64,000 nt of DNA. Source: Salinarimonas ramus. GTDB lineage: Bacteria; Pseudomonadota; Alphaproteobacteria; Rhizobiales; Beijerinckiaceae. Location: contig NZ_BMMF01000011.1 in the NCBI RefSeq assembly GCF_014645695.1, forward strand, positions 124,001 to 188,000, written 5' to 3'. Shown one piece after another: positions 41,117 to 49,593 of the stretch (positions within the stretch are counted from its first letter, which is position 1; each line of letters begins with the position of its first letter). The notes beneath the pieces were generated by a model, which was not told the origin of the DNA, searched no databases, and saw only the letters and a program-made list of their open reading frames with translations. Position numbers and translations under genes: made by a program.

Positions 41117-43671
41117 CGGGGTTCCTCTCCCACGGGATCTCTCGTTTCGGATGTCGGTTTCGGGGGATCGGTGCGGGCCGCGCGCGCGGCGAGCGCCGCG
41201 CGGGGCCGGTCGTCGGGGCGGTCGTCCCGGACGAGGGCGAAGGTGAAGCTCTGGCCGGGGCTGATCTCGCGGGCGTGGCCGCGATAGGCGATGGAGACGG
41301 GCAGCGCCGTCATCGAGCGGCTGGAGACGGTGAGCGTCTCCTGGGTGACGTGCACGTCGAGGATCTGGCGGCGGAAGCGCACCGTCGTCTCCAGGCACGC
41401 GACCTCCTCCGGCAGGCGCGGGTCGAAGACCAACGTGCTCGCGCGCATGCCGATGCCGGTGTAGCAGCGCTGGAGAAGGTCCACCGTCCCGGCCATGGCG
41501 CCGAGATGGATGCCCTCCTTGGTCGTGCCGCCCTGCACGTCGCCGATGTCGGCGTCCAAGGCTTCCAGCGCGAGGCGCCAGGAGGCCTTGCGGTCGGTGC
41601 GCGCCAGCACCCAGGCGTGGGTGACGAAGGAGAGCGTCGAGCCGTGGGAGACCCGCTCCATGTAGTAGCGGGTGGTCTCGACGATCTGCGCCGACGAGAA
41701 CGCGTAGCCCAGCCTGTCGAGGATCTCGCGGATCTCGTCGCGGCTGAACAGGTAGAAGATCATCAGCACGTCGGCCTGCTTGGAGACCTTGTAGGCGTTG
41801 GGGTCCTTCCCCTCGCTCTCGAGGATGCGGTCGAGCCGCTGCAGGTTGGGATAGCGCTCCCGGTAGCCCGCCCAGTCGAACTCCTCCAGCGCGCCGTAGC
41901 CGTCGAACTGCGAGATCACGCTCGTCCCGGAAGGGCTCTCGTGGAAGGGAATGACGAGGTTGCGCGAGATCGCGTCGAAGCGCGCGATCTCCTCCTCGCC
42001 GATGCCCAGCGTCTCGCACAGGCGCCGGCGATTGTCGTCGGGCAGGAGGTCGAGGACGTCGCGGGCGCGGGTGAGAACCCAGGCCACCATGAAGTTCGTG
42101 TAGGCATTGTCGTCGAGCCCGCCCTCGGCGGCGGGGTCGCGGCCGGGATAGCCGTCGTGGAACTCGTCGGGGCCCATGACGCGGCGGATGGAGAAGCGCC
42201 CGTCCTCCCGCTGCTCGGCGAGGCTCGACCAGAAGCGGGCGATCTCGAGGAAGAGCTCGGCCCCGTAGTCGCGCAGGAAGTCGCGATCGTCGGTGGCCTG
42301 CAGATATTGCCAGACGTTGTAGGCCACGGCGGCGCCGATGTGGCGCTGGCGCCAGGAATTGTCCGGCAGCCAGCGGCCCGAGAGCGGGTTCAGATGGACC
42401 GATTGCGTCTCCTCGCGCCCGTTCGAGCCGCTCATCCAGGGGAACATCGCTCCCGCACGCCCCGCTTCGCGGGCCGCACGTCGCGCTTCGCCGAGCCGGC
42501 GATGGCGATAGCGCAGGAGCCCGCGCGTGAGGACCGGCATGCGCAGCGTCAGGAACGGGAAGATGAACAGCTCGTCCCACATGATGTGGCCGCGATAGGC
42601 CTCGCCGTGCCAGCCGCGCGGGGGAATGCCGACGTCGTGGTCGACGGAATGGGGCGATGCGGTCTGCAGCAGGTGGAAGACGTGGAGGCGCAGCTTCAGC
42701 TGTGCGCTGCCGTGCTCGGGATGCGTGCCGCCGTTCTCGGCGCTCTCGACGCGGATGTCGCATTCTTCCCACAGATGACGCCAGGCGCGGGAATGCGCGC
42801 TCGTCGCCGCCTCGAAGCAGGGCACCTCCGCCACGCGCCGGCAGGCCTCGTGCAGGGGCTCGGCCACCGCGTGGTCGTGCGAGTTGAAGATGGCGACGAT
42901 CTTCTCGACGCGGATCGTGCGGCCGGCGACGACCTCGACGGCGACCTCCTCGAACGCGCCGTCGGCGAGCGCGTCCTTGCGCTCGCTGAGGATATGCCCG
43001 CCCGCGGGCTCGACGAGGAGGCGCTGCGCCAGCGCCACCTCGCGCCGCGACTGCACGAAGCGGGTGCGCAGGGCGACGATGCCGTCCTCGCCGCAGGTCG
43101 TCTGCGGTGCCTCGAGATGCCGGCCGGCGAGCGCGCGGTAGCGCGTCACGCCCCAATTCGTCACGGCGCCGTCGATCCCGGCGCGGATGCCGAGGACGCC
43201 CGACCAGTTCTCGGGCGTCAGGCGAACCTCCAGCGCGCAGACATGGGGATCGTGCATGGAGACGAGCCGGCGCTCCTCCCAGCGCGTGATCCGCCCCGCC
43301 GCGTCGCGCATCCGAAAGCTGCGCGTCAGCACCCCCTCGTCGAGGGCGAGCGCCTGCACGTGGTCGAGCCGCTCGTAATCGCCCGCGGCGAGAAAGGGGC
43401 CGTCGTCGATGCGAATGGCGAGCGGCAGCCAGTTCGGCAGGTTGACGAGGTCCTCGTTCTCGATGTCGCGGTCGCCGACCTGCGAGACCAGGCGGTCGTA
43501 GCCGCCGGCGAGATAGGTGCCGGGATAGTGTACGTCGTCGGCGCGGGCGTCGGTCGCGGCGGCGCGCGACACGATCGTGCCGTTGCCGAGCGCGCAGAGC
43601 ACCTCGCGCAGGCCCTCGGCCGCGGGATCGAAGCCGTCGTAGCGGAGCGTCCAGTCTCCGGTCTTGCCCAC
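41113..43671 (-). CDS. GH65 glycoside phosphorylase (kojibiose/trehalose/maltose type)
   Basis: 852 residues. GH65 architecture: N-terminal beta-sandwich (about 1-310), helical barrel with the general acid Glu in RVMGPDEFHDGYPG near residue 500, and the C-terminal phosphate-binding part with SKQADVLMIFYLFS and KEGIHLGAMAGTVDLLQR. It would cleave an alpha-linked disaccharide with phosphate to release beta-glucose 1-phosphate; linkage specificity is not readable. The GTG at 43671 has an excellent GAGGAGG site about 7 bases upstream; the frame is open 98 codons beyond but without family similarity. No beta-phosphoglucomutase gene follows; instead ppsA does. Confidence 0.9.
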   Translation of the reverse strand: MGKTGDWTLRYDGFDPAAEGLREVLCALGNGTIVSRAAATDARADDVHYPGTYLAGGYDRLVSQVGDRDIENEDLVNLPNWLPLAIRIDDGPFLAAGDYERLDHVQALALDEGVLTRSFRMRDAAGRITRWEERRLVSMHDPHVCALEVRLTPENWSGVLGIRAGIDGAVTNWGVTRYRALAGRHLEAPQTTCGEDGIVALRTRFVQSRREVALAQRLLVEPAGGHILSERKDALADGAFEEVAVEVVAGRTIRVEKIVAIFNSHDHAVAEPLHEACRRVAEVPCFEAATSAHSRAWRHLWEECDIRVESAENGGTHPEHGSAQLKLRLHVFHLLQTASPHSVDHDVGIPPRGWHGEAYRGHIMWDELFIFPFLTLRMPVLTRGLLRYRHRRLGEARRAAREAGRAGAMFPWMSGSNGREETQSVHLNPLSGRWLPDNSWRQRHIGAAVAYNVWQYLQATDDRDFLRDYGAELFLEIARFWSSLAEQREDGRFSIRRVMGPDEFHDGYPGRDPAAEGGLDDNAYTNFMVAWVLTRARDVLDLLPDDNRRRLCETLGIGEEEIARFDAISRNLVIPFHESPSGTSVISQFDGYGALEEFDWAGYRERYPNLQRLDRILESEGKDPNAYKVSKQADVLMIFYLFSRDEIREILDRLGYAFSSAQIVETTRYYMERVSHGSTLSFVTHAWVLARTDRKASWRLALEALDADIGDVQGGTTKEGIHLGAMAGTVDLLQRCYTGIGMRASTLVFDPRLPEEVACLETTVRFRRQILDVHVTQETLTVSSRSMTALPVSIAYRGHAREISPGQSFTFALVRDDRPDDRPRAALAARAARTDPPKPTSETRDPVGEEPR

Positions 43672-43984
43672 GCTCGTGCCTCCTCGCTGGCGCGCGCGGA
43701 TGCGACCCGGCGCCCCGCACGAGCGGGGAGGGGAGCGACCGCATGCGCGGCGTCTTCGGACGATGCGCCACAATAACGATCGAAATGCGCCTGTAGCTCC
43801 GTCCGAGCCCCGATGGGGTTTAGTACGGAGGCGCAAAAGCGCAGCTATTTCGCGGAGTTGGGTCGGGCAACTTCCGGTGTGCCGCTGGTCGGCCCTCGAT
43901 GGGGAGCGACGCGCCGGCGATGCCTCTCGTGCGAGCCCGAGCCCGGCGAGGCCGCGCCCGCGCACCGACGCGCGGGCGGTCTCC
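43672..43984. other. Intergenic region upstream of the GH65 gene, downstream of the pentaheme cytochrome gene
   Basis: 313 bases. The GH65 leader holds a good ribosome site; no consensus promoter was found. A GC-rich hairpin near the cytochrome stop is listed separately. No coding or RNA feature was recognised. Confidence 0.5.
43956..43977 (-). terminator. Possible terminator hairpin after the pentaheme cytochrome gene
   Basis: GCCCGCGC and GCGCGGGC form an 8-bp perfect stem with a 6-base loop, beginning 7 bases downstream of the stop on the reverse strand. There is no U-tract, so termination is uncertain. Confidence 0.35.
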
Positions 43985-45118
43985 TCAGGGCCTGCGGATG
44001 CCGGCCGTGTCCACGGCGACCGTCTCGCCGAGGCTCTCCAGGCTGTCGTGCAGGATCTGCAGGACGTAGTGCGGATTGTGGACGTAGGCGCCGGGATCCT
44101 TGCTCGCGACCTGGTAATTGTAGGCCGCCTTCAGAAGCCGCGGCGTCCAGCTCGCATAGCGTTCGGTCTCGTCGTCTCCGATCGTGCCGTCGCCGTCCGC
44201 GTCGACGAAGAAATAGGGGTGGCGGTCGGCATAGCCGATTGGCGTGCCCGCCACCTCCGTGGCATAGGTGCGGATCGCCGCGGCGAGCTTCTCGCGCAGG
44301 CCCTCGATCTCCGTCCCGATGCCGCCCGCGGCGTCGCCGTTCCCGTCGAAATTGGCGTGGCGCATCCGGATCGCGCGCACGTCGTCGACGCCCTGGTGGC
44401 AGGCGAAGCAGCTCTGCGTCTCCACCTGCGTCGTGTGCGGCGCGTGGCAGGCGACGCAGGTGGCCGCGCTCGGCACGTGCGTGAAGGTGCCGGCATAGGA
44501 GCGGCCGGGATATTCGAATCCGACGGTCACGTCCGCGCCGCGCAGCGTCGCGGCGGCGATGCCGTAATGCACGTTGAGGAAGCCGAGATCGGGCGCGACC
44601 GCGTCCTCGTCGAGCCCGTCGGTGGCGCGCGCGACGGCGGCGCCCGATTGGCGACCCTGGTGGCAGACGGTGCACACCGCGTTCGCGCCGAGATCCGTCG
44701 CGACCGCGCCGGAAGGGAAGGTCACGGCGTCGAGGGCGTGGGCCTCGGCGCTGTGGCAGCTGGCGCAGCCGATGGGCGCGTTGATGGCGGACGGAGCCTC
44801 GATGCTGCCCGCCGCGCTGCCGTCGGCGCCGAGATGGTCGAGGAAGCCGGTCTGCGAATGGCAGGCCGCGCAGGCCGGCGGCACGGCGCCGTCGGCGTTC
44901 CAATGGGTGAACGATTGCGAATGGTAATCGCCGTGCGGCGAGGCGAGCCAGGCCTCGACGATGGCGGCGAGCCGGTCGAGGTCGTTCTCCTGTGCGGCGG
45001 CGGGTGCGACGGCGAGGGTCAGCGCCATGCCGAGAGCCGCGAGGATCCGCGAGGCGAGCCGCGGCGCGGCACCAAAGACGATTGCGCGCGAGCGGCGGGT
45101 CGATCCGGCAGAGCGCAT
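43985..45118 (-). CDS. Periplasmic pentaheme c-type cytochrome with EF-hand-like loop
   Basis: 377 residues. Signal peptide (ILAALGMALTLAVAPAAA, cleavage before QEND). Five CxxCH heme sites are visible: CAACH, CASCH, CTVCH, CVACH and CFACH, all in the first 230 mature residues, with many extra His that can serve as distal ligands. The last third has DGNGDAAGG and DADGDGTIGDDE, resembling calcium-binding loops, and no hemes. GGGAGGA precedes the ATG at 45118. It is divergent from the flavocytochrome gene with 138 bases between and may be its electron partner. Not a family I can name. Confidence 0.88.
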   Translation of the reverse strand: MRSAGSTRRSRAIVFGAAPRLASRILAALGMALTLAVAPAAAQENDLDRLAAIVEAWLASPHGDYHSQSFTHWNADGAVPPACAACHSQTGFLDHLGADGSAAGSIEAPSAINAPIGCASCHSAEAHALDAVTFPSGAVATDLGANAVCTVCHQGRQSGAAVARATDGLDEDAVAPDLGFLNVHYGIAAATLRGADVTVGFEYPGRSYAGTFTHVPSAATCVACHAPHTTQVETQSCFACHQGVDDVRAIRMRHANFDGNGDAAGGIGTEIEGLREKLAAAIRTYATEVAGTPIGYADRHPYFFVDADGDGTIGDDETERYASWTPRLLKAAYNYQVASKDPGAYVHNPHYVLQILHDSLESLGETVAVDTAGIRRP

Positions 45119-45181
45119 GGATGTCCTCCCCATCGAGCGGCGCCATACGGCGGCGACATGCGGTTCATCGTGCAGCATCTG

Positions 45182-45196
45182 CTTGACGTCTTCAAG
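45182..45196. promoter_or_regulatory. Inverted repeat in the cytochrome/flavocytochrome divergent promoter
   Basis: CTTGA-CGTCT-TCAAG, a perfect 5-bp palindrome in the middle of the 138-base gap; CTTGAC inside it could also be a -35 for the forward gene, but no good -10 follows. A GCGAC-GAAA-GTCGC hairpin lies at 45213-45226. Confidence 0.4.
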
Positions 45197-45256
45197 TCTT
45201 CGCGCTCGACTGGCGACGAAAGTCGCGAACTCGGCTTATGCGAGCGAAGGGACGTC

Positions 45257-46738
45257 ATGGAATATACGTATCCGGCGAAGAAATCGGGCGATGCAGCCGA
45301 TCGTGGTTCCCTGCCGCGGCTGCCGGGCGCGGCGCTCGCCGGCCTCTATCTGGCCTTCTGCGCGAGCGCCCTCGTCCTCGCCTCCTTTCGCGAGGTCGCG
45401 CCGCTCGCCGGCTTCGAGGCGGTGGGAGCGGGCCTCGGCCTCGTGGCGCTCGCGGCGATGAGCGTGCAGCTCGTCACCTCGGGACGGTTCGACACCGTGT
45501 CGGGGCGGCTGGGCATCGATCGGATCATGGCCTTCCACAAGATGATCGCCTGGTTCGTCCTGGCGGCGCTCCTGCTCCACCCGCTCCTCTACGTGCTGCC
45601 GACCGCGACGGCCGACGCCGCGCTCGGGCGCGAGCGGCTCGTCGCCTATCTCACGGCGCCGCACTACCGCACCGGGGTGATCGCGCTCGCGGCTCTGGCG
45701 CTCCTCGTCGTCGGCGCGGCTCTGCGCGAGCGGCTGCCCTGGCGCTACGAGACCTGGCGCGGATCGCACCTCCTGCTCGGCGTGCTGGCCATCGGTCTCG
45801 GCCTGCACCATGCGATCACGGTCGGGCGCTTCAGCGCCGGCGGCCCGGCCTACGTCTTCTGGTGGGGGATCGGCGGCGGCGCCGTTCTCGTCCTCGGCGT
45901 GCTGCACGGCCTGCGCTGGGTGCGCCTTCATCGCCGCCCCTGGCGCCTCGCATCCGTGACGAAGCGCGCCGATCGGCTCTGGGAGCTCGACATCCAGCCT
46001 CAGCCCGGGACGCCGCCGCTCGCCTATCGCGCCGGGCAGTTCGTGTGGATGACGCAGGGGCGCGGGCGCGTCCCGCTCCTCGACCATCCCTTCTCCATCG
46101 CCGACAGTCCCCTGCGCCCCGGCCTCTCGCTGATCGTGAAGGAAGCGGGCGACTTCACCCGGCGCGTGGGCGCGCTTGCGCCCGGAACGCCGATCGGCAT
46201 CGACGGGCCCTACGGCACCTTTACGGTCGACGCGCATCCGGGCGAGACGGTGCTCCTCGTCGCCGGCGGGGCGGGCATCGGGCCGATCATGGGGCTCTTG
46301 CGCGACCTCGCCGCGCGTGGCGATCGGCGGCCCGTGCGCCTCGCCTACGCCGCCGGCCGCCCGGCGACCTTCGCCTGCCTCGACGAGATCGCCTCCTACG
46401 CGGACCGGCTCGACCTCGCGGTGCTCCTCGTCGCGGAGGAGGGCGGGCCCGGCTGGGCGGGGGAGGTGGGCCGGCTAGACGCCGCGCGCCTGCGCGCGCT
46501 CCTCGCGGGGCGCGAGCCGGAGAGCACGGTCGCCTTCATCTGCGGCCCCGGCCCGATGGTGACGAGCGTCTCCGATACGCTCGAGGACATCGGGCTCGCG
46601 CCGAAGCGCGTCGTCTACGAGCGCTTCGACTACGGCGGCGGCGCGACCTCGCGACAAGACCGCCGCCACGCGCTGGAGATGCTCGGCATCGGCGCCGCCC
46701 TCGCGGCCCTGGTGGGTGTCTTCGCCGTGGCGGCGTGA
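45257..46738 (+). CDS. NOX/ferric-reductase-like transmembrane flavocytochrome
   Basis: 493 residues. Six N-terminal helices (about 20-235) carry the b-heme histidine pairs: FHKMIAWFVLAALLLHPLLYV and GSHLLLGVLAIGLGLHHAI. The cytoplasmic half is a ferredoxin-reductase module: LDHPFSIADSP (FAD), VAGGAGIGPIMGLLRDL and ICGPGPMV (NAD(P)H), then one C-terminal helix. The order and the HPFSI motif match the NADPH oxidase / ferric reductase superfamily, which passes electrons from NAD(P)H across the membrane. The ATG at 45257 follows AAGGGA by about 7 bases; a much longer open frame upstream is antisense to the cytochrome gene. Confidence 0.9.
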   Translation: MEYTYPAKKSGDAADRGSLPRLPGAALAGLYLAFCASALVLASFREVAPLAGFEAVGAGLGLVALAAMSVQLVTSGRFDTVSGRLGIDRIMAFHKMIAWFVLAALLLHPLLYVLPTATADAALGRERLVAYLTAPHYRTGVIALAALALLVVGAALRERLPWRYETWRGSHLLLGVLAIGLGLHHAITVGRFSAGGPAYVFWWGIGGGAVLVLGVLHGLRWVRLHRRPWRLASVTKRADRLWELDIQPQPGTPPLAYRAGQFVWMTQGRGRVPLLDHPFSIADSPLRPGLSLIVKEAGDFTRRVGALAPGTPIGIDGPYGTFTVDAHPGETVLLVAGGAGIGPIMGLLRDLAARGDRRPVRLAYAAGRPATFACLDEIASYADRLDLAVLLVAEEGGPGWAGEVGRLDAARLRALLAGREPESTVAFICGPGPMVTSVSDTLEDIGLAPKRVVYERFDYGGGATSRQDRRHALEMLGIGAALAALVGVFAVAA

Positions 46739-46810
46739 GCGGCGCCGCCGTCCGCATTCGGCCCGTAGGTGAGAGGCTCCAGAGGTTGCCCTCGGGATCG
46801 CGCGACAAGG

Positions 46811-47467
46811 CTATCGCGGCCGGCGACGGCGGTCCGGGATGGCGCCGGCGCGCAGCGTGGCGAAGCCCTCGGCCACCGTCGGCGGCGCGGTGTCGCGAGC
46901 GTACATGCGATCGACGAACGCCGTCAAAGCGGGCGAGGCGTCGAGGAGCCCGGCCTCGCGTGCCCAGTCGAGGGTGAAGGCGCCGATGAAGTCCGCGACG
47001 GTCGACGTGGTGCCGACGAACCACTCCCGCTCCTTCATGTGCGCCTCGAGCGGCTCCAGCATCCGGCGGCAGTCACGGTTGGCGAGCGCGACCTCCTCGG
47101 GACGACGCTCGTGGGCGGGGTAGATGACCGTGTGCAGCGCATCGCGCCACAGCGGCTGCTCGATCTCGGTGACGAGGAAGAAGATCCACTGGTACATCTC
47201 CGCCCTGGCACGCACGTCGTCGGGTATGAAGCGCCCGTTGCCGTAGCGCTCCGCCAGGTAGAGCGAGATCGCCGCCGATTCCGCGATGCGCACGTCCCCG
47301 TCGACGAGAGCGGGGATCTTGCCGAAGGGGTTCACCGCAAGGAACGCCTCGCCGAGGTGCTCGCCGTGCGGGATGTCGACGGGGACGATCTCGCATTCGA
47401 GATCGAGCTCGTTGAGGAGCCAGATCGGCCGCAGGGCGCGGGTCGGGGGAATGCCGTAGAGCTTCAT
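46811..47467 (-). CDS. Glutathione S-transferase family protein
   Basis: 218 residues. Thioredoxin-like N-terminal domain (about 1-78: LYGIPPTRALRPIWLLNEL, NPFGKIPALVDGDVRIAESAAI, with the cis-Pro and the GSH gamma-Glu Glu-Ser pair) and the all-helical C-terminal domain with TVADFIGAFTLDWAREAGLL. The first catalytic position is Thr/Arg rather than a clear Ser/Tyr/Cys. A MarR gene lies upstream on the same strand. Confidence 0.9.
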   Translation of the reverse strand: MKLYGIPPTRALRPIWLLNELDLECEIVPVDIPHGEHLGEAFLAVNPFGKIPALVDGDVRIAESAAISLYLAERYGNGRFIPDDVRARAEMYQWIFFLVTEIEQPLWRDALHTVIYPAHERRPEEVALANRDCRRMLEPLEAHMKEREWFVGTTSTVADFIGAFTLDWAREAGLLDASPALTAFVDRMYARDTAPPTVAEGFATLRAGAIPDRRRRPR

Positions 47468-47557
47468 CGGGACGGGCTCCGTCGAGGAGAGGGCGGACGT
47501 GCCCAGGACGCTTCGCGGGCGGCGCTTCCGACATCGCGGCCGACGAAGACCCGGTCC

Positions 47558-47755
47558 TCACCGCCCGGCGAGATCGCGCGCCGCCGGTGACGCCGTCGCC
47601 TCGCGCGAAGCCGCTCTCGCAGCGAAGACCGAGGCGGCGTATTCGCGCGCCTCGGCGAAGGGCCCGTCGCAGACGAGGCCGGCGATCGGGGCGAGGACCC
47701 GCGGGGGACGCCGACGTGGGGGGCGCAGCCCGGCGGGGCGTTCCGCGGCGCTCAC
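47558..47755 (-). CDS. Possible small protein coupled to the MarR gene
   Basis: A 65-residue frame starts with GTG overlapping the MarR stop (GTGA). The product is Arg/Pro-rich at first, then VLAPIAGLVCDGPFAEAREYA. Nothing recognisable; coding status rests only on the overlap, which occurs by chance in GC-rich DNA. It occupies the space before the GST gene. Confidence 0.25.
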   Translation of the reverse strand: MSAAERPAGLRPPRRRPPRVLAPIAGLVCDGPFAEAREYAASVFAARAASREATASPAARDLAGR

Positions 47756-48192
47756 GACACGGCTCCCATCGCCGGGCGGCGACCCGCCGCCGAGAATCGC
47801 CGCAGCCCGTCCACCGCCTCCGCGCCGAGGCCCGCCGCGAGCTCGCCCTGGACCCGGCGCCAGGTGACGAACGCCTCCTCCAGCACGGTCCGCCCGCGCG
47901 CGCTGATGCCCACGAGCCGCTGGCGGGCGTCCGCCTCGTCGCGGCGCGTGACGACGAGACCCGCCTTCTCCGCGACGGCGACGTTGCGGGTCATGGTCGT
48001 GCGCTCCGTCCCCACGATCGTCGCCAGCGTGCCGATCCGCGTCGGGCCCTTGATGGCGAGAACGGAGAGCAGGGTGAACTGCGTCGCCCGAAGACCGTGC
48101 GGCTTCAGAGCCCGGTCGAACGCGGCCGTGATCGCGCGCGCGGCGCGCCGGGAGGCGAGGCAGAGGCAGGCACGGGTCTCGTCGAGCGACAT
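47752..48192 (-). CDS. MarR-family transcriptional regulator
   Basis: 146 residues with the winged helix (about 30-100): LRATQFTLLSVLAIKGPTRI, ATIVGTERTTMTRNVAVAEKAGLVV, and the wing RRDEADARQRLVGISARG. A GTGTA-GA-TACAC palindrome lies 8 bases before the ATG, as for autoregulated MarR genes. The GST gene downstream on the same strand is a likely target. Confidence 0.92.
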   Translation of the reverse strand: MSLDETRACLCLASRRAARAITAAFDRALKPHGLRATQFTLLSVLAIKGPTRIGTLATIVGTERTTMTRNVAVAEKAGLVVTRRDEADARQRLVGISARGRTVLEEAFVTWRRVQGELAAGLGAEAVDGLRRFSAAGRRPAMGAVS

Positions 48193-48199
48193 GCGATGA

Positions 48200-48211
48200 G
48201 TGTAGATACAC
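48200..48211. promoter_or_regulatory. Candidate MarR operator
   Basis: GTGTA-GA-TACAC, perfect 5-bp arms, immediately upstream of the MarR start codon where it would also overlap the ribosome site or promoter. Confidence 0.5.
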
Positions 48212-48270
48212 GTTCATGCGCGGTCAAGAACGGCCGATCCCTGCCCTTCGGGAACCGGCTGCACCAACCC

Positions 48271-48316
48271 GCCGGGGGCGTTTCGCTCCCGGCCGATCCG
48301 GGGCACCGCGTGCCCC
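48271..48316 (-). terminator. Tandem hairpins after rpoH
   Basis: GGGGCAC-CGC-GTGCCCC (48300-48316), a perfect 7-bp stem 18 bases beyond the rpoH stop, then GCCGGG...CCCGGC (48271-48293). No U-tract, so Rho-independent termination is only possible. Confidence 0.35.
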
Positions 48317-48333
48317 ACACCCGTTCGTGGAAG

Positions 48334-49245
48334 TCAGCCCGCCCGCGCGTCCGTCAGCTCCCGAGCCCGTCCTGGCGCGGTCTCGATGGCGGCGATGTTC
48401 TTCTTGACCGCCTCCTGCACCTTCTCGAACGCGCGCACCTCGATCTGGCGGACGCGCTCGCGGGAGACGCCGAACTCGGTGGAGAGGTCCTCCAGCGTGA
48501 TCGGGTCCTCGGCGAGGCGGCGGGCCTCGAAGATACGGCGCTCGCGCTCGTTGAGGACACCGAGCGCCTGACGCAGCGCGGAGAGGCGGTTCTGCCCCTC
48601 CTCCTCGGCGGCGAGGATCGATTCCTGCGAGGCGGAATCGTCGACGAGCCAGTCCTGCCACTCGCCCTCGCCCTCCTCGCGCAGGGGCGCGTTGAGGGAG
48701 GCGTCGCCGCCGAGACGGCGGTTCATGTCGACGACGTCCTGCTCGTTGACGCCCAGACGGGTGGCGATCTCCTTCACCTGATCGGGGCGCAGATCGCCCT
48801 CGTCCAGGGCCGAGATGCGGCTCTTGGCCTTGCGCAGGTTGAAGAAGAGCTTCTTCTGGTTCGCGGTGGTGCCCATCTTCACGAGCGACCACGAGCGCAG
48901 GATGTATTCCTGGATCGCCGCCTTGATCCACCACATCGCGTAGGTGGCGAGGCGGAAGCCCTTGTCCGGCTCGAAGCGCTTGATCGCCTGCATCAGGCCG
49001 ACATTGCCCTCCGAGACCACCTCGGAGATGGGCAGGCCGTAACCGCGATAGCCCATGGCGATCTTGGCCACGAGACGCAGATGCGAGGTCACGAGCTTGT
49101 GCGCGGCGTCGGAATCCCCATGTTCTCGCCAGCGCTTGGCGAGCATGAACTCCTCGGCCGGGTCGAGCATGGGAAACTTGCGGATCTCGTCCAGATAGCG
49201 GGAGAGACCGCCTTCGTTGGCGAGTACGGGTAGCGCGCCAGCCAT
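48334..49245 (-). CDS. rpoH: RpoH, heat-shock sigma factor (sigma-32)
   Basis: 303 residues. Region 2 includes LVTSHLRLVAKIAMGYRGYGLP, SEGNVGLMQAIKRFEPDKGFRLATYAMWWIKAAIQEYIL (in blocks); the RpoH box is KKLFFNLRKAKSRI, distinguishing it from RpoD; region 4.2 is LEDLSTEFGVSRERVRQIEVRAFEKV. Directs transcription of chaperone and protease genes. A sigma-70-like promoter is visible upstream. Confidence 0.97.
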   Translation of the reverse strand: MAGALPVLANEGGLSRYLDEIRKFPMLDPAEEFMLAKRWREHGDSDAAHKLVTSHLRLVAKIAMGYRGYGLPISEVVSEGNVGLMQAIKRFEPDKGFRLATYAMWWIKAAIQEYILRSWSLVKMGTTANQKKLFFNLRKAKSRISALDEGDLRPDQVKEIATRLGVNEQDVVDMNRRLGGDASLNAPLREEGEGEWQDWLVDDSASQESILAAEEEGQNRLSALRQALGVLNERERRIFEARRLAEDPITLEDLSTEFGVSRERVRQIEVRAFEKVQEAVKKNIAAIETAPGRARELTDARAG

Positions 49246-49593
49246 GTGTTCTCCTCCTTCGGCCCCCGCGAAGGGCGGGCCCTACGCGGCCTCCTCCGGA
49301 CGGCCGCGCCATCCCCACAATATAGGACGCGGCTCTTTCGATTTGAAGGTCGGGTGGAGCCCGACGCATGGGACGGTAACGCACGCGTGAAGAATGGTTC
49401 GCCGATGCACGGCGATTTGATCCATGCCCCGGAAGCCGGACGGGCGGGAGAGGGGAGGTAAGCGCGGGCACGTACATCTCCGAATTGAAGCTCTCGGCAA
49501 CCTCGGCGCAAGCTTCGCAATCGAACGTCCATGAGGGCGTTTCCGGGCGCGCCGTGATTCGGCAGCGCGCGGCCGTCGAGGGGAGGGGCTTCC
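49246..49593. other. Divergent intergenic region, rpoH / multicopper oxidase
   Basis: 348 bases. Holds the rpoH promoter at 49320-49348. The half nearer the oxidase gene shows a GAGGGGAGG-like element (49578-49586) as its ribosome site, and no recognisable promoter or small gene. Confidence 0.55.
49320..49348 (-). promoter_or_regulatory. Probable rpoH promoter
   Basis: On the reverse strand CTTCAA (49348-49343) and CTATAT (49325-49320) are separated by exactly 17 bases, close to the alphaproteobacterial housekeeping consensus CTTGAC-N17-CTATAT. Transcription would begin about 65 bases upstream of the rpoH start. Confidence 0.65.

Noticed and set aside
41117-43771. Upstream extension of the PEP synthase frame through the GH65 gene
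   Set aside because: The family N-terminus starts at 41116 (ATG overlapping the GH65 stop); the extension is a shadow frame of GH65.
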